From contig JBBIRB010000004.1 of assembly GCA_037442025.1 (NCBI GenBank), positions 1 through 64,000 on the forward strand: DNA of 64,000 nucleotides. The letters run 5' to 3'. A program made the position numbers and the translations under genes. Origin of the DNA: UBA2287 sp037442025 (GTDB lineage: Bacteria > Bacteroidota > Bacteroidia > Bacteroidales > Tenuifilaceae). The notes beneath the pieces are model-generated. The model did not search any database. It was not told the DNA's origin and worked only from the letters and a program-made list of their open reading frames with translations. Each line of letters starts with the position of its first letter. Position 1 is the stretch's first letter. Below are positions 51,423 through 58,633 of this stretch, one piece after another.

Positions 51423-52113
51423 TTTTGGTTGGCATTTTAGCGACAAAGGCTTTAAGGTAGTATGGTTCGAAGTAGGCAACATCCTCAAATTTTTTTTGTT
51501 CAAACATTTCTTGAGCCAATGGTATCATAAATCGTGCCGATGGCTTAATGTTCAATTCAAATAGGGCATTTGGATGGCTAATTACCGTACTAGCCTTTAG
51601 GGTTCCATTTCCAACAAAAACAATTTTATTTTTAGCAAGTAGGCTACTAAAACTATTTGAATCAAGAATGTGAGCCTTAGTTTCATCAATAAACTCCAGC
51701 CTTTTGTTAAATAGAGCAGTGTATACTTCCATTCTCCTAGCGTCGATGGTAGGGCATATAAGAAAATCATTGCCTAGTTTACTATTTTCACTTAATAACA
51801 CCCCCTGTGCTAAAGCCAATAGGCTATTTATTGCAATAAGAGGAATACTGGAAGCATAACAAATTCCTTTTGCTATAGATACGCCAATGCGCAGACCCGT
51901 GTATGAACCGGGTCCCATACTAACCGCTACAGCGTTTAGTTGACTTGCTGTAATACCCCCTAAATCAAGAACATCCTGAATGAAAAGGGCCAAATTTTTC
52001 GAATGGTTACTTTCTACTTCGTGGCTTTCCCTTATTGCTATTGGCTTTAGGTTTTCGCAAAGCGCAACCGAACAGGTAGAGGTTCCCGTTTCAATGCAAA
52101 GGATTTTAACCAT
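51403..52113 (-). CDS. tsaB: tRNA threonylcarbamoyladenosine synthesis protein TsaB
   Basis: The 236-residue ASKHA-fold protein partners with TsaD, TsaE and TsaC to form t6A37 on ANN-decoding tRNAs. Its start, MVKILCIETGTSTCSVALCE, and SMGPGSYTGLRIGVSIAKGI are typical. It overlaps the DUF3108 gene at its 3' end and follows the HlyD-like gene by 7 bp. Confidence 0.94.
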   Translation of the reverse strand: MVKILCIETGTSTCSVALCENLKPIAIRESHEVESNHSKNLALFIQDVLDLGGITASQLNAVAVSMGPGSYTGLRIGVSIAKGICYASSIPLIAINSLLALAQGVLLSENSKLGNDFLICPTIDARRMEVYTALFNKRLEFIDETKAHILDSNSFSSLLAKNKIVFVGNGTLKASTVISHPNALFELNIKPSARFMIPLAQEMFEQKKFEDVAYFEPYYLKAFVAKMPTKNVLGSG

Positions 52114-52120
52114 AGGTTAG

Positions 52121-53422
52121 CTACTTGGTTTTCTTGCTCAGTTCAGCGGGATTAACCTTTTTCACTAGTTTTCCTTCGGAAAGTCGACGTGAAATTGCAC
52201 TGAAGGGGGCTGTTACAACTTCATTTTCGGTTGTTAGGCCCTCAAGAATTTGGATATACAGGTTATTTTGGATTCCAGTTTTAACATTAACCATTTTCGC
52301 TGTATCTCCAACTGTAATAAAAACAACCTCCTGAAGCTTGGCGTTAGGCTTTTTTTCTCTCTCTGCTGCTGCATTTGCTTCAACTAAGCCCTGTGCTTCC
52401 ATTTTAAGGGTGTCGGAACGTGTTGTAACTGCCTGAATTGGAATTGTTAGAATATTACTCTTTGTTTGCGTTTGAATATCGACTGCTGTTGACATACCCG
52501 GTCGAAAGGGAGTTTTGATTCCCTTGGAAATTAGGTGCAAGTAAGAACTTTCTAGAAGAAAAATGCGTACTTCAAATGTAGTTACCTGGTCGGTTGCTAA
52601 ACCCGAAGTGCTGGCCGAATTGGCAATTTGGGTTACTAATCCCTTAAATTTTTCGGTAGGGTAAGCATCAACCTCAATTAGGGCAGTGTCGTTTAGTTTA
52701 ACCCGAACAATATCGTTTTCGTTAACACTAACCCGGGTTTCCATTCGCGAAAGGTCGGCTATTCTCATAATTTCGGTACCTGCCATTTGAGCAGTTCCTA
52801 CAACTCTTTCGCCAAGCTCAACGCTAAGTTTCGAAATGGTGCCGCTTACAGGAGCGTAAATGGTAGTTTTATTGAGGTTTTCGTTGGCTTCTCTTAACGA
52901 AGCTTCTGCGCTTTCAACGTTATACGTGGCTGCTTGAACATCGGCTTTAGCTACTTGGTATGAAGTTTTAGCGGTTTCAAACTCCGATTCGGAAATGGCT
53001 TTTTGCTCGTATAGCTGTTTGCTGCGGTTGAATGCCAGTTCGCTTTGCGCAAGTTGCGCTTGAACCTGCACCAAACGTGCTTTCGATGAGTTTACGGCTG
53101 CGATTGTACGCTCTTTTATTGAAATATAAGTATCGGGTTTTATTCTGCAAAGTAATTGTCCCTTTTTAACTTGATCTCCTTCGCGAACATTGAGTTCAAT
53201 GATTTCACCAGATACCTCAGAACTGATTTTGATTTCTATTTCGGGTTGAACTTTCCCGTTTGCAGTAATGCTCTCGGTTAGCGTTCGAAGTTCGGGTTTT
53301 TCTACACTAACCTCAATCAGGTCGGGTTTGCCAAACATTCCGGTTTTTTTGCCAACAATGGCAAAAATTATGAGTGCAACAATTGCAACAAGTGCGATAA
53401 TGAGGGTCCTATTCTTTTTCAT
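52121..53422 (-). CDS. Efflux periplasmic adaptor (HlyD/MacA-like)
   Basis: The 433-residue protein has an N-terminal anchor (about 7-25), a barrel-sandwich hybrid lipoyl domain (EISSEVSGEIIELNVREGDQ), a coiled-coil hairpin (about 90-180) and C-terminal beta-barrel segments (TIYAPVSGTISKLSVELGER). It bridges an inner-membrane pump to an outer-membrane TolC channel. The tolC-like gene lies 21 bp upstream, but the pump is not encoded here. The C-terminal insert of low-complexity Ala/Glu (VEANAAAEREKKPNA) is unusual. Confidence 0.92.
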   Translation of the reverse strand: MKKNRTLIIALVAIVALIIFAIVGKKTGMFGKPDLIEVSVEKPELRTLTESITANGKVQPEIEIKISSEVSGEIIELNVREGDQVKKGQLLCRIKPDTYISIKERTIAAVNSSKARLVQVQAQLAQSELAFNRSKQLYEQKAISESEFETAKTSYQVAKADVQAATYNVESAEASLREANENLNKTTIYAPVSGTISKLSVELGERVVGTAQMAGTEIMRIADLSRMETRVSVNENDIVRVKLNDTALIEVDAYPTEKFKGLVTQIANSASTSGLATDQVTTFEVRIFLLESSYLHLISKGIKTPFRPGMSTAVDIQTQTKSNILTIPIQAVTTRSDTLKMEAQGLVEANAAAEREKKPNAKLQEVVFITVGDTAKMVNVKTGIQNNLYIQILEGLTTENEVVTAPFSAISRRLSEGKLVKKVNPAELSKKTK

Positions 53423-53443
53423 GTGCTAATATGTTTTCTGTTT

Positions 53444-54796
53444 TTAAAGTTTTAAGGGGTGGCCTCTATAAAAATCGAGTATTTTTGACTTAAAAATAAG
53501 TTCGTATTTCGATTGTAAAAGATCCGTTTCAGCTTTAGCTAGTTTGTTTTTTGCATTAGTATAATCGAAAGCGTTTACCAATCCCAAATTGAATTTATTT
53601 TCAGTGTATCGATACGATTCCTCAGCGGCATTTTTACTTTTTTCAGACGCAACTAGTTTTTTTTCAGCAGCCATGGCATCTGTGAAGGCTTGTTGAATAT
53701 CCTTATAAAGAGCATTTCGTTCGCTTTCCATGGCTAATTGAGCATTCATTAGGTTTATTCGAGCCAACTTAACTCGGTTACGTGCATTTAGGCCATTGAA
53801 GATAGGAACACTTAGGCTCAATCCAACTGACTGTTTGGCGTTGTTTTTAATTTGAGTTTGAATTGGATCCCCTGTGAAATCGTAGTTATCTTCAATTCGG
53901 TACTGGGCACCAGTGCTGTAACTTGCGCCTAACGACAATCTGGGATGCAGGGTTCCACGTGCAATTTTTAGCCCCATTTCAGAACTTTGAACCCTGAAAC
54001 GAGCCCCTTGAATTTGTGGCATTAAACCTTCGGCAATAGCGAATATTTGATTTGGGGTCTGCTTTGCTAATGCTGAACTTTCAGAAAGTGGGATTAGAGG
54101 TTTGGCAATTTTAAATCCCTCAGTTGTTTTAAGTTCCAAAAGTTGGGTTAAGTTAAGGTATGAAAGGGAAAGTTGATTTTGGGCATTTACCAGTTGGAGT
54201 TCATCAGATGCCAGAAGGGCTTCAACTTCATACAAGTTTCCTTCAGGGATGCTGCCTGCTTTTACCAATATCTCCGTTCTGTTTAGCTGAAGCCCCGAAA
54301 GTTCTACTTGCCTTTTTGCCACATCCACAAGTTCCTCTTGATAAAGAATTTGTAAATATAATGAGGCAACGGCCAGGGCTATGCTGTTTTTTACTTTTTC
54401 AACATCACTAACTGAGGCCATTAGATTAAAATGGCTCTGTTTACGAGTATTGGTAAGTTGAAAGCCATTGTAAAGCGGAATGCTCGTACTTAATGAAAGA
54501 CTGGATGACTGGGTGTTGACACTTTCGTTCGTATTTGTAAGGATGTTGGTTACTAAGCCAAAATTGTATGAATGGCTCCCGTTAAGATTGAGTGAAGGAA
54601 GCGCATCTAGTTTGGATTGTAAATGATTAATCTCATTTGCCCTTACATTCATTTCCTGAAGTTTAACCTGAATGTTGTTTTCAACTGCATATGAAATGCA
54701 TTGCTCGAGGCTCCAAGTGTCCTGTGCTAAGGAGCTAAGCCCAAAGGGAACGATAAGCAATAATAGAAAAGCTGCTTTTTTGGTTGTATTTTTCAT
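53444..54796 (-). CDS. tolC: TolC-family outer membrane efflux protein
   Basis: The protein has 450 residues from the ATG at 54796, which begins a signal peptide (AAFLLLLIVPFGLSSLAQ). It shows the repeated coiled-coil pattern of TolC (WSLEQCISYAVENNIQ; the second repeat ends with YTENKFNLGLVNAFDYTNAK). The trimer forms the outer-membrane channel of tripartite efflux. It is the first gene of the run that continues with the adaptor, tsaB and DUF3108. Confidence 0.93.
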   Translation of the reverse strand: MKNTTKKAAFLLLLIVPFGLSSLAQDTWSLEQCISYAVENNIQVKLQEMNVRANEINHLQSKLDALPSLNLNGSHSYNFGLVTNILTNTNESVNTQSSSLSLSTSIPLYNGFQLTNTRKQSHFNLMASVSDVEKVKNSIALAVASLYLQILYQEELVDVAKRQVELSGLQLNRTEILVKAGSIPEGNLYEVEALLASDELQLVNAQNQLSLSYLNLTQLLELKTTEGFKIAKPLIPLSESSALAKQTPNQIFAIAEGLMPQIQGARFRVQSSEMGLKIARGTLHPRLSLGASYSTGAQYRIEDNYDFTGDPIQTQIKNNAKQSVGLSLSVPIFNGLNARNRVKLARINLMNAQLAMESERNALYKDIQQAFTDAMAAEKKLVASEKSKNAAEESYRYTENKFNLGLVNAFDYTNAKNKLAKAETDLLQSKYELIFKSKILDFYRGHPLKL

Positions 54797-54930
54797 AAAC
54801 GTGGGTTCAAATGAAATAAGTATCTGAAATAAAAGTACGACGAATTTGCAACTAATAATTTTACTATCAGCTTTGTTTAAAGCTAAAAAACCTAAACTGA
54901 ACAAGAAAACATGAAGAATGGAAAAAAGAA

Positions 54931-54957
54931 AGCCCCTTCTTTCAATAAAAAGGGGCT
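54931..54957 (-). terminator. Terminator after tRNA-Gln
   Basis: AGCCCCTT pairs with AAGGGGCT around an 11-nt loop just 3' of tRNA-Gln on the minus strand, followed by TTCTTTTTTCC. Confidence 0.7.
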
Positions 54958-54959
54958 TG

Positions 54960-55030
54960 TTGACCTACCAGGACTCGAACCTAGACTAACAGAACCAAAA
55001 TCTGCTGTGCTGCCATTACACCATAGGTCA
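54960..55030 (-). tRNA. tRNA-Gln (anticodon TTG)
   Basis: Cloverleaf: acceptor TGACCTA/TAGGTCA, anticodon stem GCAGA/TCTGT with loop TTTTGGT (TTG, reading CAA), T-arm TAGGTTCGAGTCCTG. It lies upstream of the tolC operon in the same direction. Confidence 0.94.
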
Positions 55031-55148
55031 ATCCTATGTGCTTTTTTCAAAAGCGAGGCAAAGATATAATGCTTTTTTGAATTGCACAAAACTTTGATGA
55101 AAAAATGAAATGGATGTATGGGCAATTTCAAAGAAAAGAAACCCGCCA

Positions 55149-56717
55149 TTAATATTCAACCATTCGGTCGTTCCTTAAAAGCCATGTTTTTCCTACCAGT
55201 TCGTCGGGCCAGCAGTGACAAAGTTCTTGGGTTTGGTTCAATACTTCGAGCATGCTATCCGATACATAAACTCTTTTGTTACGAGGAAGGTTTATGGTGA
55301 TATTAACTTCTTGAACACGCCATTGCTGCCCTTTGGGCAGTTTAAAGTGGGGGCTGAATTTTAGTATGGAATCTTGCAAAATAAAATCGTATTGAACATT
55401 CCTTGCATTCTGAATAGCCCCAGATTTTGTTCCACCTCTCGATTTCTTTTCCACAACAATTTCGAATTCGTTACCCATTGCCGTGCCAAATGATACTTTT
55501 GGTTTCCCGAAGATGGCAAATCCGTCTTCTAATAAACCAATCTTATACTCATCTAACGTAATGGTTTCGTAGGGTTTAATCCAAGTAGTGTCGGCAGTTG
55601 AAGTCGATTCGATATAAAGCTTACTGGTATTTTCGGGTACTGAAAGTGTATAGATTTCCGAAATTGATTCGCGAATTGTGAAACTTCTTGCCTGAAGGAA
55701 CGCAGTTACAGCAAGGGTAACTATTGCCATTACCCAAATTACTGCAGCCGACGATGAAATTATGGCACTACGTAATCGGAAATTGAAAATAATTCGTATT
55801 CCTAAGAATACAATTGACAGCAATGGAATTGCTATAATTAAAAAGAGAGGGATTGTAACCCAGGCAGTTGAGCCCAGATCGAAAGTTGAGACTAAAAGTT
55901 CGTTTAACGAAAATTCTGTAAACGAGGGGTCGACCGACGATAGTGCTACTCCACCAAAGAAAATGGATCCAATGACAGCAATAAGTGCTAACGAGCCAGT
56001 AATTATTAGAATTATGGCAATTAAAATTCCAATTATTTTAATTATTACCCCAAGCAACTTAAGTATGGGAATGAGAATTTTACTAAATAACGATATGCCC
56101 TTGTCAATTGTTTGGGTAACTTCCTTTTTATTCAAGTTTTTACGAACCTCACCATACTCTCTTTTCAAGTCCTTTTCAATGTTCGACATGTTTATTGGTT
56201 CACCTTTCATTTCAAGACGCTGCTTGGCCGTTGTGGCTCTTGGAACAGCAATCCAAAGTACAATGTAAAGCAGCAAACCAAGTCCATTCACAAAGAGCAG
56301 CAAACCAAATATAATTCGGAAAACCACCAGATCAACATTGAAATAAGTTCCTAGTCCGGAGCATACTCCAGCCAAGATAGCCCTTTCGCCATCTCGGTAA
56401 AGCCTTCTATTCGGTTTTTCTTCAGTTTGCTGCGTTGAATTAGCATGGCCCTCGTCGGTGTCAGCAATCTCTTCGGGGTTTCCAAGGGTTTCAATAACGC
56501 TTTCTACCATATCTATGGTGATATCTGCCTGCCCCGCAAGCAATTCCGAAAATAATTCGGAGGCTCTCTCTTCAATGTCGCGGACTATTTCATCAGCATC
56601 CTTATTTGCCCCCAGTTTTTCTTTAAGGGTATTAATGTACATTTCAAACTTTTGGCACGCATCGTCCTCCATGTTAAAAGCCATTCCGCCAAGGCTTACT
56701 TTAATGGTCCTTTTCAT
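55149..56717 (-). CDS. Large PspC-domain membrane protein
   Basis: The 522-residue protein has an N-terminal domain (about 1-90: VSLGGMAFNMEDDACQKFEM, DEIVRDIEERASELF) shared with the small PspC protein two genes upstream. The PspC domain (about 103-163) is RRLYRDGERAILAGVCSGLG followed by its membrane helix. Four more membrane segments (about 215-350) and a periplasmic beta-rich C-terminus (about 360-510) complete it. PspC proteins report envelope stress. It is the last gene of the PspC-PadR-PspC operon. Confidence 0.88.
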   Translation of the reverse strand: MKRTIKVSLGGMAFNMEDDACQKFEMYINTLKEKLGANKDADEIVRDIEERASELFSELLAGQADITIDMVESVIETLGNPEEIADTDEGHANSTQQTEEKPNRRLYRDGERAILAGVCSGLGTYFNVDLVVFRIIFGLLLFVNGLGLLLYIVLWIAVPRATTAKQRLEMKGEPINMSNIEKDLKREYGEVRKNLNKKEVTQTIDKGISLFSKILIPILKLLGVIIKIIGILIAIILIITGSLALIAVIGSIFFGGVALSSVDPSFTEFSLNELLVSTFDLGSTAWVTIPLFLIIAIPLLSIVFLGIRIIFNFRLRSAIISSSAAVIWVMAIVTLAVTAFLQARSFTIRESISEIYTLSVPENTSKLYIESTSTADTTWIKPYETITLDEYKIGLLEDGFAIFGKPKVSFGTAMGNEFEIVVEKKSRGGTKSGAIQNARNVQYDFILQDSILKFSPHFKLPKGQQWRVQEVNITINLPRNKRVYVSDSMLEVLNQTQELCHCWPDELVGKTWLLRNDRMVEY

Positions 56718-56750
56718 TTTTTAATATTTTGAGATGATGAAATGATTGTT

Positions 56751-57080
56751 TTAGTTGCTATTTCTGATGGTATTTACAGTGTCGACAAGCTGGCTCCAGC
56801 CCCTATCTATATCCGAAAGATACTGCTTTCCGGTTTCCGTTAGTGTGTAATACTTTCTTGGTGGGCCCTGTGGCGATTCCTCCCAACGGTAGCTTAAATA
56901 ACCGGCGTTTTTTAACCTGTTAAGCATTGGATAAAGGGTTCCTTCAACAACAATCATTTCAGCTTCCTTTAGCATATTAATTAGGTCGGTTGTGTAAGCA
57001 TCGCCCCTAGAAAGGATGGATAGAATGCAAAGTTCAAGCACACCTTTGCGCATTTGCGCATTTGCATTTTCAACATTCAT
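56751..57080 (-). CDS. PadR-family transcriptional regulator
   Basis: The 109-residue winged helix protein (KGVLELCILSILSRGDAYTT, then VEGTLYPMLNRLKNAGYLSY) has the PadR wing PPRKYYTLTETGKQYL and a short dimerisation helix. It is placed between two PspC genes (5 bp after the small one, 33 bp before the large one) and probably represses its own operon. Regulator with PspC is a recurring layout. Confidence 0.93.
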   Translation of the reverse strand: MNVENANAQMRKGVLELCILSILSRGDAYTTDLINMLKEAEMIVVEGTLYPMLNRLKNAGYLSYRWEESPQGPPRKYYTLTETGKQYLSDIDRGWSQLVDTVNTIRNSN

Positions 57081-57085
57081 GGCTA

Positions 57086-57646
57086 TTAAGATTTACTTGA
57101 ATGGGTTCGACCTATGTTCTCGGCATTTATGGGTTCCCCTCTCATCTCTAGCTTTTCTGCAGCTGTTGAAGCCTCGGGAATTACAATTAGAAGTACTATA
57201 TAAACAACAATGCCAACCCCACCCCAAATGGCTGCTATTAAAAACAGGATTCGAAACAGGAGCGGGTCCTGATTCCAATATGCTCCCATTCCGGCGCAAA
57301 CTCCTCCTAGCAATCGATTGTCGGGATCGCGGTACATTCGTCGAGGACCGGGAAACTGGGTACTGCTTGAATTGCTTTTGTTTTTTTCACCAAAATCGGA
57401 GGGTTGGCCCATAATGCCAATTACCCATTCAATGTCTGAAAGGGTTATTACTTTTTCGGAAGTTTGAGCTTTTGTTCTCAAATGCTCTGCAATTCTTAGC
57501 TCAATGTCCGAAATGATTTCGGCACTATCCTTTTCCGCCGAAAAGTAGTTTTTTAAGTCACCCAGATACCGCTCAATTCGATTGTAAGCATCGTCTTCGA
57601 GTGAAAAGGGTAAGCCGGCTAAACTAATAGGAACAATCTTTTTCAT
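57086..57646 (-). CDS. Small PspC-domain membrane protein
   Basis: The 186-residue protein opens with the same helical N-domain as the large paralogue (ISLAGLPFSLEDDAYNRIER; about 1-85). A PspC domain follows (about 100-165: RRMYRDPDNRLLGGVCAGMG, then a strongly hydrophobic helix IWGGVGIVVYIVLLIVIPEA). It is the first gene of the operon. Its end reads EKLEMRGEPINAENIG, matching EMKGEPINMSNI in the large protein, so the two probably arose by duplication. Confidence 0.9.
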   Translation of the reverse strand: MKKIVPISLAGLPFSLEDDAYNRIERYLGDLKNYFSAEKDSAEIISDIELRIAEHLRTKAQTSEKVITLSDIEWVIGIMGQPSDFGEKNKSNSSSTQFPGPRRMYRDPDNRLLGGVCAGMGAYWNQDPLLFRILFLIAAIWGGVGIVVYIVLLIVIPEASTAAEKLEMRGEPINAENIGRTHSSKS

Positions 57647-57818
57647 TATAATTAAGGTTATGGTGCATGAAAAGGTACTTTAGTAATGCAAATATAGAGC
57701 GTAAAATGGTAATATGCAAAACAAGGTAGTAAATTTTTTTAAAAATTAGCTTTTTTAGAAAACACTGAAATGCCGTAGCGATGAGTATTTATTTCATACA
57801 TTTGAAAAAAAACCAATT

Positions 57819-58622
57819 ATGCTGCTTCAAAAGATGACTTTTACAAATGCTGGTACCTTACTGCATGTGGTTCCAAAATATTTTCTAGGAAGTAATAACG
57901 AAGTTGAACTAAGTGAGTTTATAGGCAGGCGACTAAACCTTCGATTTAGTGGTCGAATTTTCTGCGTTGCATGTGGAAAAGCTATAAAAAAAACTTTTGG
58001 ACAGGGTTTTTGCTACCCATGCTTCATTTCCGTTCCCGAAACAGAGGAGTGTGTTCTTCGCCCCGAACTTTGTAGAGCACACGAAGGCATTGCTCGAGAT
58101 TTGAAATATGCCGAAAACCACTGCCTGATTAATCATGTTGTTTATCTTGCTAACTCGGGAGGGCTAAAGGTTGGGGTAACTCGTTACCATCAAGTGCCAA
58201 TACGTTGGGTCGATCAAGGTGCAACCAGTGCCATTAAAGTGTTAGAAACGAAAAATCGTTATAGTGCTGGAGTAATTGAGGTGGCTTTGAAAACTGTATT
58301 TGCCGATAAAACCAACTGGAGAAAAATGCTACAAGGAATTGACGAAAAAATAGATTTGCTAGAAATGAAAAAGAAAGCGCTTCATCAACTCAAGCATACT
58401 TCCATTGAATTCAATGGAGCATCCGATGAGGTTTATTCGATAGATTTCACGGTTACCAAATATCCGCAAAAAGTAAATTCGTTGACATTCGATAAAGTTC
58501 CAGAAATAAGCGGAATACTCGATGGGATTAAGGGGCAGTACCTTCTTTTCGAGGGCGGAGAAGCAATAAATATTCGATCGCACGCAGGGTACGAAGTCTC
58601 TTTAAACTTAAAGGATTTATAA
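57819..58622 (+). CDS. DUF2797 protein with zinc-ribbon
   Basis: The 267-residue protein has a four-Cys cluster (CVACGKAI...CYPC, about 49-68) followed by C..RPELCRAHEG with further Cys/His. It then has HVVYLANSGGLKVGVTRYHQ, which recalls the GIY-YIG strand pattern, and RWVDQGATSA. This order matches DUF2797. The function is unknown; a nucleic-acid role is suggested by the zinc cluster and fold hint. A TACATTTG (57797-57804) precedes the gene but has no clear -33 element. Confidence 0.75.
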   Translation: MLLQKMTFTNAGTLLHVVPKYFLGSNNEVELSEFIGRRLNLRFSGRIFCVACGKAIKKTFGQGFCYPCFISVPETEECVLRPELCRAHEGIARDLKYAENHCLINHVVYLANSGGLKVGVTRYHQVPIRWVDQGATSAIKVLETKNRYSAGVIEVALKTVFADKTNWRKMLQGIDEKIDLLEMKKKALHQLKHTSIEFNGASDEVYSIDFTVTKYPQKVNSLTFDKVPEISGILDGIKGQYLLFEGGEAINIRSHAGYEVSLNLKDL

Positions 58623-58633
58623 TTGCAAAATAA

